NCBI GenBank assembly: GCA_022447225.1
Contig: JAKVAZ010000007.1
Location: 50,475 to 114,474, forward strand
Length of the DNA stretch: 64,000 nucleotides
Direction: 5' to 3'
Source of the DNA: Fuerstiella sp.
Lineage (GTDB): Bacteria > Planctomycetota > Planctomycetia > Planctomycetales > Planctomycetaceae
Positions within the stretch are counted from its first letter, which is position 1; every line of letters begins with the position of its first letter. The notes under the pieces were generated by a model. It was not told the DNA's origin. It ran no database searches and saw only the letters and a program-made list of their open reading frames with translations. Shown here piece by piece: positions 1 through 8,848 of this stretch. Made by a program: the position numbers and the translations under genes.

Positions 1-404
1 TTATATTTAATTAATTTTTGGTATTCGGGGGGGGTTGATGCTTCCGTGCGGCGCCCCGCAAAAACAACCCCCCCGCCCGCCGCGGGGGGGCGGCGCCCTT
101 CTCTGTTTTATGAACAGCACAGGAATTCAGGAATCTGCGGTACTCAGTTGCCGGAATGTCATCCCGCTGCTTCCGGCGAACTTAAGCAGGTCTCTGATAT
201 TTTTCCGACACTTCGGCATGTCCGGACGTTGCCTTTGCACGGCTCGGCAGTTTCTGCCGGAAAGACATCGTGATGCCATTGAGTGCCGATCGATTCCCCT
301 GATTCGAGGCGGAATCGCAGTGCCGACAGCAGGGCTCAGTTGATAAATATTGGAATGCTGTTGGTCCTGCATACTGGATGTTGAGGACCGGTCATGTCTG
401 ATGG
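1..404. other. gene-free left edge of window
   Basis: I see no convincing gene here. The short frames that cross it have no ribosome-binding site and unlikely composition. It begins with an AT-rich stretch (1-20), then a run of eight G (28-35) and a strong GC hairpin (68-90, listed separately). The rest is unremarkable sequence leading to the first gene. Confidence 0.5.
68..90. terminator. perfect 9-bp GC hairpin, possible terminator
   Basis: CCCCCCCGC (68-76) pairs perfectly with GCGGGGGGG (82-90) around a 5-nt loop. A G8 run at 28-35 could compete for the C tract. No clear U-run follows on either strand, so a terminator role for a gene left of the window is only a guess. Confidence 0.35.
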
Positions 405-1772
405 ATGGAACATCTCATGCGAAATTATGCAGTGTTGCTGTCAGTTCTGGCAATTGGATTTGCGTCAGAACATGTTGACGGGCAGATCCGGAAATTTCCT
501 TACAAGGCAATTGTTGTCAGGGACGATGCTCTTGTCCGCAGTGGTGGCAGCGAGGATTATTATGCGACCCAGCGACTGGAGCGGGATGCTCTGGTGACCG
601 TGCATCGTCACGATCAGGGTGGATGGCTCTCAATTGAACCTCCTGATGGCAGTTTTAGCTGGATCCGGGCGCAGTACGTGCAGCGGAGCGGTCAGGACGC
701 GGGCACCGTTACCGAAGACGGGTGTGTTGTCTTCGTCGGCAGTGACTTTGAAGATGAGTCCAGCGTATGGCAGCGTCGAGTTTCCAGCGGAACTCGTGTT
801 GTTATCCTCGGAGAACAGGATCTGGACACAGTCGCCGGGATTCAGAAAATGTACAAAATTACTCCTCCGGCACGTGAACGACGCTGGATTGCGGGAGATG
901 CCGTTGTTCCTGTTGAAGAGACAACTCGCCAGAATCACGATCGCGACCCGTTTCAGGCTCCCTCTGTTTCACTGCGGAGTCCACGTCGGGATTCAGGATC
1001 AGTTATTGATGCGGTGACTCCGAGTGCCCGATTGAAACGGCTTCAGCAGATTCGTTCAGAACAGCGGCGTCTGGCAGAAATTGATCAGCGGTTTCGAGCT
1101 ATGTTGCGGGGAAATCCAACAACCTGGGACCTGGAGAGTATTGAGTCGGAATACGATCAACTGCGTGATAAAGCAACCTGGCGGCCCGTTGCAGGTCAGA
1201 TCGATCTGAGGTTCCCTGCGATTGATCGTTATCGTCGAAGAAAGGCGGAGTATGAAGATTTCAAACGTCTGACGTCTGCGACGGAACGCCGTGATGCTGA
1301 ACTTATTGCATCTCAGTTTGGAAATAGTACGGGACGGGAACAGGAGTTGGATGATCAGCCGGCGCCACTGAATGTCGCTGTCGCCGATTCGCAACGCTCG
1401 ATACTCGATATGCCCACACCCTTGGTTGAGCATGCGGAACTTCCCTCCGACAGTAAACAACCTGTGCAGGGATCCGCTGATCAGGACACTGGAGCCGTCG
1501 TAGTACCTGGTTTGCTTACTCTTCCGGGAATGGTCCAGCCAGGCGGTCGTTATGTCGGAGCCGGCATTGTTCAGAGGCTGCCTGATGGAGGCTATATTCT
1601 GACTTCGTCATCCGGACGCAAACTTGCCAAACTGGAACCAACAGACAGTGTTGCACTGGAGGAGTTTGTTGGTAAGTCCGTGGGACTGCATGGAAAACGA
1701 TGGTATCGTGATGACATCGGCGGAGACTTCATCGAAGTCTCGGGACTGGACCCTGTTCGAATTCGTCGTTAG
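405..1772 (+). CDS. secreted SH3-like domain protein
   Basis: The predicted product is an exported protein of about 455 residues and unknown function. The N-terminus (MRNYAVLLSVLAIGF..., from either the ATG at 405 or the ATG at 417) looks like a signal peptide. It is followed by a bacterial SH3-like region (about residues 30-95) with the pattern of an exposed, small-residue beta barrel, including a W-L-S-I-E segment. The middle (about 210-310) is charged and probably helical, rich in R, E and Q. The C-terminal 80 residues form a second small beta-rich module (GRYVGAGIVQ...). SH3b domains of this kind usually bind cell wall or protein ligands; which applies here cannot be told. The next gene starts 3 bp after its stop, so the two are probably cotranscribed. 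Confidence 0.7.
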   Translation: MEHLMRNYAVLLSVLAIGFASEHVDGQIRKFPYKAIVVRDDALVRSGGSEDYYATQRLERDALVTVHRHDQGGWLSIEPPDGSFSWIRAQYVQRSGQDAGTVTEDGCVVFVGSDFEDESSVWQRRVSSGTRVVILGEQDLDTVAGIQKMYKITPPARERRWIAGDAVVPVEETTRQNHDRDPFQAPSVSLRSPRRDSGSVIDAVTPSARLKRLQQIRSEQRRLAEIDQRFRAMLRGNPTTWDLESIESEYDQLRDKATWRPVAGQIDLRFPAIDRYRRRKAEYEDFKRLTSATERRDAELIASQFGNSTGREQELDDQPAPLNVAVADSQRSILDMPTPLVEHAELPSDSKQPVQGSADQDTGAVVVPGLLTLPGMVQPGGRYVGAGIVQRLPDGGYILTSSSGRKLAKLEPTDSVALEEFVGKSVGLHGKRWYRDDIGGDFIEVSGLDPVRIRR

Positions 1773-1775
1773 AAG

Positions 1776-2852
1776 TTGCGCTCGGAAAGACAGATCGTTG
1801 AGAGCCCTGCCCTGAGTAACGCTGCTGATCAGTTGACTCGGCCGATCCGTGGTCGTATCCCGCTGATACTCCTGCCGGGAGTATTGGTTCTGATTTGTTT
1901 GGTCTTTCCGTTTCCGTTGGCGGGCCGGTTGTGGTCTGAGCTGTTTGACCTGGCCCACGCCCCGGTGTTTTGCGGGCTGCTGCTGATATTTGTCAAGTTT
2001 TTTGATCCATACCGTACCGGACTGTCTCCAGCTTACGATCAATCATCTCGATTCGCTGGCGGTCAGATGATGGTGATTTCCGGAGGATGTGTGCTGCTTG
2101 GCTGCGCGGGAGAGTACCTGCAGAGTTTTGTCGGAAGAAGTCCGTCAGTCAGAGATCTGGTCTCCAATGCTGCCGGCGTTCTTGCCGGAGTTCTCTGGAT
2201 GTGCAGTCGGAAGACTACCGGAGGTCGGGAAAAATTGTTCGTGACTGCTTCATTTATGGTACTTGTGCTGGCGACATTGAAGCCGGCACTGGGAATTTGG
2301 GGAGCCGTCATTCAACAACGCGATTTTCCATTGCTGGCTTCGTTTGAACGACGCGTTGATCTTGGTGCATGGACCGAACAGCAGGCAGTGATCAGGCGCA
2401 CCTCTGAATGGGCCAGTCACGGGAAACACTCACTGCGTCTGGACTTTTGTCCTGGTCGTTTTTCGGGGATTAGGTTGATGTGGCCGGTAATGGACTGGCG
2501 TGGTTACGACCGGTTTGCCTGTGACATCCACAATACCGCATCCGTGTCGATTAATCTGACATTGAAAATCCATGACCGGGCACATGTGGATCAGGCAGGC
2601 GAATCGGCGGACTGTTATGAAATTCAATTCACGGTTCCGCCGACGACCGTGCGTTCGTTGTGCGTAAAACTGGTCGACGTAGCGGATGCCCCGGAATCTC
2701 GGTCAATGAATCTGGATCAGATCGCGTCTGTTGAACTGTTCACAGCCGGTCTGACGGCCGGCCATGGTGTACTGGTGGACAACATGAGATTACTAATCGA
2801 CGAATCGTTTCCGGTGGACGGGGAACCGATGTCTGACGTGAGTCAACATTAG
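1776..2852 (+). CDS. VanZ-like membrane protein with C-terminal beta domain
   Basis: This is a membrane protein of about 358 residues. The first 140 residues hold about four hydrophobic segments arranged as in the VanZ-like family, with the typical H-A-P-V-F-C turn after helix one and the E-Y-L-Q-S-F-x-G-R-S-P-S-x-R-D-L motif before the last helix. After a further membrane segment (about 150-180), residues 190-345 look like a beta-sandwich with a W-x-x-Y-D-x-(F/L) core, resembling carbohydrate-binding or CIA30-like domains. The function of VanZ-like proteins outside teicoplanin resistance is unclear. The start is weak: a TTG three bases after the preceding stop, with no good Shine-Dalgarno. 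I chose it because no ATG precedes the first helix in this frame. It probably forms an operon with the SH3-like gene. Confidence 0.7.
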   Translation: MRSERQIVESPALSNAADQLTRPIRGRIPLILLPGVLVLICLVFPFPLAGRLWSELFDLAHAPVFCGLLLIFVKFFDPYRTGLSPAYDQSSRFAGGQMMVISGGCVLLGCAGEYLQSFVGRSPSVRDLVSNAAGVLAGVLWMCSRKTTGGREKLFVTASFMVLVLATLKPALGIWGAVIQQRDFPLLASFERRVDLGAWTEQQAVIRRTSEWASHGKHSLRLDFCPGRFSGIRLMWPVMDWRGYDRFACDIHNTASVSINLTLKIHDRAHVDQAGESADCYEIQFTVPPTTVRSLCVKLVDVADAPESRSMNLDQIASVELFTAGLTAGHGVLVDNMRLLIDESFPVDGEPMSDVSQH

Positions 2853-2880
2853 TGACAGTCTGAAAACCATCCAGGTGATA

Positions 2881-2911
2881 CCGGAAACCAGCCACGGCAA
2901 ACTGTTTCCGG
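2881..2911 (+). terminator. 8-bp hairpin after VanZ-like gene
   Basis: CCGGAAAC (2881-2888) pairs perfectly with GTTTCCGG (2904-2911) around a 15-nt loop, 29 bp after the stop codon. There is no U-run, so it would be a weak or factor-assisted terminator at best. Confidence 0.35.
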
Positions 2912-3131
2912 TCGCAGCATTCAAAACTGTCCAGTGTTGCACTTTCCTGGACCGGATATAAATTCACATTGATCTGAATCTCGAGGGCATACGACTGATT
3001 GTCAACTGACCACAGAATCCAGGTGTGAATCCGGAAGTCAACGCGTCAGGATGATCGGCTGGCATTGCCGGTTCTTTACGGTTGTCGGCAGTAACTTCAG
3101 GTCATACGTCGTTCTGCATAACGAATCGCAA

Positions 3132-3160
3132 TTGACACGGTAAAGCAACGACAGTTATAG
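3132..3160 (+). promoter_or_regulatory. sigma-70-type promoter for TPR lipoprotein
   Basis: A perfect -35 TTGACA (3132-3137) is followed after exactly 17 bp by TTATAG (3155-3160), which matches the -10 consensus at four of six positions. A second -10-like TATTAT lies at 3164-3169. Transcription would begin near 3167, giving a leader of about 140 nt before the ATG at 3308. This is the best consensus promoter I found in the window. Confidence 0.6.
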
Positions 3161-3307
3161 CCGTATTATACACGCACGGCTGCATGCAGTCCCTCAGGAA
3201 AACAATCGCTGATCGGATGAGTCTCACGCCGAACCGAAGCTTCCGTAGTGTGTTGTTTCGTGTGAATTTCAAGCGATTCTTGGTGTTCCAGGGAAGGAAC
3301 TCTTCCA

Positions 3308-4681
3308 ATGCGTAATATTTTTCTCAGCGTTTGTATTCTGGCGATCACCGGTTGCGGTTCGGAGACGCCGCAATCGGAAGAGGTTGCTTCCGGTGTCACG
3401 TTGAATTTACAGAATCCGGACCGGGAACAGACCGTCGTTCCACGATTGAGTCAGGAGGAGCGAAAGACGATTGAGCAGTTGATTGCCAGTGCTCGACAGG
3501 CGGCTGATCTTCAAAAGAGTCCGCAGGCCATTGAAGCACTCAGCCAGGCTATTGGAATTGACCCGTCGGACACGCGGCTGCTTCGGATGCGCGCTGATAT
3601 CTATGCTTCCGCAGGTGAACTGGCCAGCGCCCGTGCTGATTTCAGTTCAGCAATCCTCTCAGATCCCGTAAACGCAGCACTGCGCAACGTTCGGGGTTAT
3701 TTTTTGATGACGAACGGGGTTTATGAGGACGCTTTAAGTGACTTCGCCGAGGCAATCAGACTGGATCCCAGGTTCGCGGTGGCCTGGAACAATCGTGGTT
3801 TGGTTTACCTGCGGCAGGGAAAATTCAGTGAGGCCGTTGAGCAGTTCACGATGGCTGTTGAGTGCGACCCCGAATGCGTAGATGGCTGGAACAATATCGG
3901 GTTTGCACAAATGAAACAGGGAAATCTGAAACAGGCGTTGCTAAATATTGAGCGTGCGATTCAGCTGAATCCGAGCTATGTGGCGGCGTGGAATAATCGA
4001 GGTCTGATCAACCTGAGACTTAAAGACTATGAAGCCGCCTGTACCGCATTTACCAAAGCGATAGAACATGACGATCTTGATGCACGCTGGTACGGACACC
4101 GCCAGGTTGCTTTGCGGGAATTGAAACGATTTGATGAGGTCGCCGCCGATCAGCGGACAATAGCGTGGATTCAGCGTCTGACGCAGTTAACCCGACATCT
4201 GAATCGGAATCAGAAGGACGCCGCACGCTGGGTTGACAGAGGAGACTGTCTGGCAGTAGGGGAGCGGTACGAGGCAGCGATTAATAACTATACGAATGCA
4301 TTGACTCTGGAACCGTCGAATACGGATGCGCTGAATGCCCGTGCGCGGATTCACGCACAGACTGGTCACCTGCAAAAGGCACTCGATGATTGTGAAAAAT
4401 CGCTTGTGATTGAGGCCTCACTGGAAGCATTCTCGATTCGTGGTGAAACCTGGCTGGTGATGAATAACCTCGACCAGGCAATCGAAGACTTCGAATCCGC
4501 CCGGCGTCTCGACGAAACGTTCGCACAGGCCTATCGTGATCGTGGGGCACGGCGCCACAGCAATGGGGACCAAACCGGTGCCGAGAAAGATTTCCAGGCC
4601 GCGCAACGGATCGAGGACGCACTGGCCGGACGACTGCCATCGACAAATACAGAGCCGATTCCGTTTCCGGAGAGTGAATAG
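3308..4681 (+). CDS. TPR-repeat lipoprotein
   Basis: The product is a 457-residue predicted lipoprotein. Residues 1-16 form a signal peptide ending in the lipobox I-T-G-C, so Cys16 would be lipidated. From about residue 45 to the end it is built of tandem 34-residue TPR units; the repeated A-W-N-N-R-G-L/I and A-I-x-L-(D/N)-P signatures are easy to see, with about ten repeats. TPR proteins act as protein-binding scaffolds, and no partner can be named. The start is well supported by GGAAGGAA nine bases before the ATG. It has its own consensus promoter upstream and is convergent with gpsA. Confidence 0.85.
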   Translation: MRNIFLSVCILAITGCGSETPQSEEVASGVTLNLQNPDREQTVVPRLSQEERKTIEQLIASARQAADLQKSPQAIEALSQAIGIDPSDTRLLRMRADIYASAGELASARADFSSAILSDPVNAALRNVRGYFLMTNGVYEDALSDFAEAIRLDPRFAVAWNNRGLVYLRQGKFSEAVEQFTMAVECDPECVDGWNNIGFAQMKQGNLKQALLNIERAIQLNPSYVAAWNNRGLINLRLKDYEAACTAFTKAIEHDDLDARWYGHRQVALRELKRFDEVAADQRTIAWIQRLTQLTRHLNRNQKDAARWVDRGDCLAVGERYEAAINNYTNALTLEPSNTDALNARARIHAQTGHLQKALDDCEKSLVIEASLEAFSIRGETWLVMNNLDQAIEDFESARRLDETFAQAYRDRGARRHSNGDQTGAEKDFQAAQRIEDALAGRLPSTNTEPIPFPESE

Positions 4682-4683
4682 GA

Positions 4684-4710
4684 CCGGATGCAGTCAGCAG
4701 ATTCATCCGG
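4684..4710. terminator. hairpin between convergent genes
   Basis: CCGGATG (4684-4690) pairs with CATCCGG (4704-4710) around a 13-nt loop. It lies between the convergent TPR lipoprotein gene and gpsA, where a bidirectional terminator is expected. No U-run is present on either side. Confidence 0.35.
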
Positions 4711-4750
4711 CCTCCGCTGGTGATGTCGAAGTAAGAAATGTGCGTCCTGA

Positions 4751-5779
4751 TTATTCGGATCGAAGAGGACGTTGCATGAGATCGTGCGTAGCCGCCTGGG
4801 GGGACCGCCCTTCAAACAACACCTGGCAGACAACTTCCACGATTGGCATTTCGATCTGATATTCCCGACTCAGGTTTCGGACACTGCGTGCAGTCAGTAC
4901 ACCTTCGGCAACAGCATTCATTGAATTTTCAATTGCGGTGAGTGTCCAGCCCTGTCCCAGCAAATCTCCAACGTGTCGGTTACGGCTGTGCTGACTGCCG
5001 CAGGTAGCAATGAGATCTCCGATTCCGGCCAGTCCGTACAACGTTTCAGGTGCGACCGACATGATTCGACAAAACCGTGTCATTTCGGCGAGACCGCGAG
5101 TAATCAGTCCTGATTTCGCATTGTCTCCCAGCTGGAGTCCGTCACAGATGCCGGCTGCAATCGCGATGACGTTTTTCAGGGCTCCACCCAGTTCGACCCC
5201 CTGAAGATCTCCATTCGAATAGACCCGGAGTGTTTCACCGGACAACGTATCCCGAACACGTTCTGCATGTGGCCGTTCATCGCAGGCTGCAACAACTGAT
5301 GTCGGCTGCCCTCGGGCCAGTTCTTCAGCGTGACAGGGACCACCCAGAGCGACGACCGGTCGTGCTCCGAGTAATTCCTGCAAAATCTGACTGGGCCGAA
5401 GCAGTGTGTCGACCTCGATTCCTTTCACCGCGCTCACCAGCAGCGTGGAGGGTGCGATTGCAGGACCAGTGAGTTTGCATGCTGACCGAATGCCCTTTGT
5501 CGGGATGCAGATCAGTCCGATTGTGGCACCCTGCAAAACCACCGTGAAGTCGTCTGAGACCTGAACTGTCTCCGGCAGGCGAACGCCTGGCAGTAGTCGA
5601 CTATTTTCACGAGTCTCATCAATATGTGCGGCAAATGTGGGATTACGCACCCACAGACGTACCGAATGTCGATGATTCCGGGCCAGAACAGACGCACAGG
5701 CCGTGCCCATAGACCCGCCGCCCAAGACCGCGATCACTTCAGATGTGCGTGGATTGTGAAAGTCATCAGGCATTGGCAT
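4751..5779 (-). CDS. gpsA: NAD(P)-dependent glycerol-3-phosphate dehydrogenase
   Basis: This enzyme reduces dihydroxyacetone phosphate to sn-glycerol 3-phosphate for phospholipid synthesis in the cytoplasm. The protein opens with the Rossmann motif G-G-G-S-M-G and shows the S-A-V-K-G-I-E segment, the C-H-A-E-E loop, and the active-site region G-A-L-K-N-V-I-A-I-A-A-G followed by N-A-K-S-G-L-I-T-R-G. These are diagnostic for the family. I set the start at the ATG at 5779 (342 residues; a second ATG follows at 5773) because the frame's 37 upstream residues have no family counterpart and 330-345 residues is normal. A Shine-Dalgarno is not evident. It is the last gene of a minus-strand run but is separated from the FHA-phosphatase gene by the two small plus-strand genes. 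Confidence 0.95.
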   Translation of the reverse strand: MPMPDDFHNPRTSEVIAVLGGGSMGTACASVLARNHRHSVRLWVRNPTFAAHIDETRENSRLLPGVRLPETVQVSDDFTVVLQGATIGLICIPTKGIRSACKLTGPAIAPSTLLVSAVKGIEVDTLLRPSQILQELLGARPVVALGGPCHAEELARGQPTSVVAACDERPHAERVRDTLSGETLRVYSNGDLQGVELGGALKNVIAIAAGICDGLQLGDNAKSGLITRGLAEMTRFCRIMSVAPETLYGLAGIGDLIATCGSQHSRNRHVGDLLGQGWTLTAIENSMNAVAEGVLTARSVRNLSREYQIEMPIVEVVCQVLFEGRSPQAATHDLMQRPLRSE

Positions 5780-6004
5780 CTCGCAGCACTGGTGATTGTC
5801 GCCGAACGGCATCGTATCAAACGAGACGAAATAATCATTGTCGGCGTTGCAGGCAATGTATTCGTGACGAAGCGAGGTGAACAGAGTCACAATCAGCAGC
5901 TGATTCGTGGATTGCGTTTGCCTGCCAAAGGATTGCAGCCCAGAGTCGAGTCACACGGAAGACTTTTCGTTTGCCAGGTGTTAAATCCAGCGGGAGAGAC
6001 TGCC

Positions 6005-6244
6005 ATGTTGCAACAAACAGAACAACCGGGCGCCGAGTCGCAGTTTCAGAATCGTCGCCGGACAAATCAGTCCGACGGCAGTGGCCGGGAAAGACGTCAA
6101 TTCTGTGACGGTAAACGTTCTTCGCGTCCGGAAGTTGTGGAACTGGCTGACGCAGTTGACAACTATAAAGCTCAAAACTGCCGTCGATTTATTACTTTCG
6201 AAGAACTGTTCGACGTGATGCAGTCACTGGGATATCACAGGTAG
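6005..6244 (+). CDS. small protein, paralog of the 6.6-kb gene
   Basis: This encodes 79 residues of unknown function. The N-terminal half is polar and arginine-rich (R-R-x-x-Q ... R-E-R-R-Q). The C-terminal 35 residues match the next small gene closely: V-E-L-x-x-A-x-D-x-Y-K, then R-x-F-x-T-F/W-x-E, then V-M-Q-S-L-G-Y at the end. This predicts one or two short helices forming a small binding module. The ATG at 6005 has a good Shine-Dalgarno (GGGAGAG, spacing 6). A much longer upstream extension in the same frame runs antisense through gpsA and is not credible. Two adjacent, independently started copies of one motif argue that both are real. Confidence 0.7.
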   Translation: MLQQTEQPGAESQFQNRRRTNQSDGSGRERRQFCDGKRSSRPEVVELADAVDNYKAQNCRRFITFEELFDVMQSLGYHR

Positions 6245-6586
6245 TTCCTGTTGCAGGTTCGACACCGGTGCCCTGCGTGAATTGGATTTTCGTTGGTTGT
6301 TTCCTTCGGCAGAATACGTCCCACCTCTGCCAAACGGTCCGTATATTCGGTACAACCGGATTTTATCTGCATTCTCTCAGGTTACTCTTCATTGCCTGCT
6401 TTCGCCAGACGGAAAAATCCGACTGTCAGTGTGATTGTGTGGAAGAATGACATTGTCATGTGAAGTTCCCGTTATGCAACGGTAGCGGATCTTCAGGGCA
6501 TTTTCCAAAGGACTGCCTTTGATTCCATCTGTCTTCGGCGGCTGGAATGGTGTCCTTCTTTCCCTCAGGGCGTGCAGAGGTGAATC
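6245..6586. other. intergenic region between the paralogous small genes
   Basis: I see no gene here. A short perfect hairpin (CAAAGG at 6506-6511, CCTTTG at 6516-6521, 4-nt loop) is the only structure I noticed, about 65 bases before the second small gene. Confidence 0.5.
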
Positions 6587-6934
6587 ATGCTGGCGACCAG
6601 TTCTAATCTTGTGGTTACAGATCGACGCGGAAGTAATAACGATCGACGCATTCGAAAAATTCATCGTCCGGAAGATATTGCGTCAGAAAACAGCGGTCAG
6701 GAGCAAATCATTGACCGTCGGAAGCAGGAACGGCGCCGACAGATTGATCCGACGACCTGCGAACGTGACTACTCCTTGAACGAAGTGGAATTCATGCGTG
6801 CAATGGACGAGTACAAACGCAAGAGTGGTCGTCCATTTCCAACCTGGAGCGAAGTGCTGGAAGTTCTGATGAGTCTTGGCTATCGCAAAGTTGCAGAACC
6901 CACGGAAATGCACTGGCGCTCGTCTGCGGATTAA
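6587..6934 (+). CDS. small arginine-rich protein, paralog of the 6.0-kb gene
   Basis: This encodes 115 residues of unknown function. It contains two basic stretches ([10 protein letters not shown] and [10 protein letters not shown]) and then the same C-terminal module as the gene at 6.0 kb: [19 protein letters not shown], and [10 protein letters not shown] recall similar small conserved hypothetical proteins from planctomycete genomes, but that is memory and not a search. The start is supported by GAGGTG six bases before the ATG. It is convergent with the FHA-phosphatase gene. Confidence 0.75.
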   Translation: MLATSSNLVVTDRRGSNNDRRIRKIHRPEDIASENSGQEQIIDRRKQERRRQIDPTTCERDYSLNEVEFMRAMDEYKRKSGRPFPTWSEVLEVLMSLGYRKVAEPTEMHWRSSAD

Positions 6935-6996
6935 TCGATGCCGTCAGGCAGAACGATACAGCGAAATCGGCAGACCTCCACCGGCGGAGTCCGGTG

Positions 6997-8655
6997 TTAG
7001 CCGTTTCGACCAAATACCATGATGGTGATGTCATCGTTCTGTGCACGACCGGCAGCGTGCGTGCGCACGTCTGTCAGCAAAGCCCTGCACAATTCTTCGG
7101 GTGTGTGTTGGTTGCTGCCAACGAAACGCCTGACACGGTCTTTGCTATACAAATTTGAATCCGGATCCATAGCTTCATCGACACCGTCAGTGATGAGAAC
7201 CCATGTGTCACCAGGTTCGATTTGATGTTTCTCAACCTCGTACGGATAGTCCTGCATAATTCCCACAGGAATTCCGATTGAAGCATCATCGACTTCGCTG
7301 ACCACACCGGAGTTGTGTCGAATCAAAGGTGACATGTGTCCCGCATTCGCGAATGTGAACGTATTTTTCTTCAGGTCAAGTACACCAATGATGAAGGTGA
7401 CGAAGCGTCCTTCGACCATTTTATGACACATATGATCATTGATTCTGCGGACCGCCAGACTGACATCGTCGGTGAAACTCAGAGTATTTTGTACAACACT
7501 GGAGATTCTTGACATGATTAAAGCGCCTGGAACCCCCTTCCCGGCTACGTCTCCGAATGCTACACAAACTTTGGTGTCACTGATCTGAAAACAGTCAAAG
7601 TAGTCACCGCCAACCGCCTGAGCCGAGTCGTAGGAGGCATAAAAGCAATATCCATCCACTTCAGGTAATCGGTCCGGTAACAAAGCGCGTTGCACATTTC
7701 GGGCAATGACCATTTCCTTGTCCTGCTTTTGTTTCTCCACGTGAGAAACCAGCAGTCGCGTGTTTTCGTAGGAATGGGCTGCCTGTGTGGCCACGGCCAG
7801 CAGTAGCTGCAGATCATCCTCTGTAAATCGCTTCAGCGGATTCTGAGTGTCCAGGCTGATTACACCGAACGGATCGTCCTCCAGATTCAGCAGCGGGACA
7901 CACATCATTGAATGGATGGTTAGACTGGAAATCGATTCACTGGCGCTAAATCGCGAATCGCTCGCCGCATCGGCTGACAGAATTCCGCTGCAATCATTGA
8001 GTACGCGATCGAGAATCGTTCGACTCATTCGAACGGATTCATCAATGGAATCGTTTCGATGCTTCTGTGCTACCGGAATCAGTGGTGCGGCGGAATCATC
8101 CTTGATCAGGATCATTCCACGATCTGCCTGAGGGAAGATGTCGAACAGTGTATCGAGGATTTTTGGCGCAATATTGGTTAATTCAACCGTACGAGACAGT
8201 GCTTCGTTGATCTTCAGAATGCCTCGAAGCTTGTCTTCCGGGCGCACCTCCAGAAAACCATACCCGCTGGCATCGGCGGAGCCCATGATTGTGCTTGTGT
8301 CATAGTCACTCAGCTCGAGGCCCGTCGTCAGCTCAAACGTGTCCGTACCCACCTGGTTCGAGACATCCTTTTCGAACCGCAGCTTCATAGGACCCAGTTT
8401 GATTCGATCACCGTTTCGCAGTTCCTGAGGCGTGTTGGGATCCAGTTGTCTGCCATTAAGAAAAGAACCATTGCCGCTGCCCAGATCCTCCAGCAAATAT
8501 CGATTTTGATCGCGTACCAGCCGGGCGTGAAATCGCGATACCATTCCCGAATCCAGATGAACGTCGCAGTCCGGATGCCGGCCGAGCTGAACCGGGAGCC
8601 GGGTCAATTCGTAAGGTGTCGCTTTACCATCAAGCAACAAAACAAGGCGAGCCAT
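6997..8655 (-). CDS. FHA-GAF-PP2C (RsbU/SpoIIE-type) serine phosphatase
   Basis: This is a 552-residue cytoplasmic signalling protein. Residues 1-95 form an FHA phosphothreonine-binding domain with the conserved G-R (25-26), S-R-F-H (40-43) and G-N-G-S-F-L-N-G motifs. Residues of about 150-310 resemble a GAF sensor domain. Residues 320-550 are a SpoIIE-type PP2C phosphatase: N-V-Q-R-A-L-L-P, V-G-G-D-Y-F-D, F-G-D-V-A-G-K-G, T-D-G-V-D-E-A and N-D-D-I-T-I supply the expected metal-binding aspartates. Such enzymes dephosphorylate anti-sigma-factor antagonists in partner-switching systems. No antagonist or anti-sigma gene is visible nearby, so the target is unknown. The length and all catalytic motifs look intact. 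Confidence 0.92.
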   Translation of the reverse strand: MARLVLLLDGKATPYELTRLPVQLGRHPDCDVHLDSGMVSRFHARLVRDQNRYLLEDLGSGNGSFLNGRQLDPNTPQELRNGDRIKLGPMKLRFEKDVSNQVGTDTFELTTGLELSDYDTSTIMGSADASGYGFLEVRPEDKLRGILKINEALSRTVELTNIAPKILDTLFDIFPQADRGMILIKDDSAAPLIPVAQKHRNDSIDESVRMSRTILDRVLNDCSGILSADAASDSRFSASESISSLTIHSMMCVPLLNLEDDPFGVISLDTQNPLKRFTEDDLQLLLAVATQAAHSYENTRLLVSHVEKQKQDKEMVIARNVQRALLPDRLPEVDGYCFYASYDSAQAVGGDYFDCFQISDTKVCVAFGDVAGKGVPGALIMSRISSVVQNTLSFTDDVSLAVRRINDHMCHKMVEGRFVTFIIGVLDLKKNTFTFANAGHMSPLIRHNSGVVSEVDDASIGIPVGIMQDYPYEVEKHQIEPGDTWVLITDGVDEAMDPDSNLYSKDRVRRFVGSNQHTPEELCRALLTDVRTHAAGRAQNDDITIMVFGRNG

Positions 8656-8848
8656 GTCGGGCTGTCTCCGGCTAATCGTCTGCGTTCAGACTGCAGTTAC
8701 TGATGAAGGTAACCAGTGTGGTGGGTATTCTTCTGTATTTCATCAGACCTTCGAAGTAACTTTGACCTGGATTCGGGGATTTATCGGCACCGATTCAGCA
8801 TGTGCCTGCGATACGACCTTCTGCGAATTTCCGGTGAACGCTTTACTG

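Larger units (their letters stand above)
2853..3307. other. intergenic region with hairpin and promoter
   Basis: I see no gene in these 455 bases. They hold a hairpin just after the VanZ-like gene and a strong sigma-70-type promoter before the TPR lipoprotein gene, both listed separately. Confidence 0.6.

Noticed and set aside
5624-6004. Long upstream extension of the small gene at 6005
   Set aside because: It runs antisense through gpsA and has unlikely composition; a good ribosome-binding site exists at the ATG at 6005.
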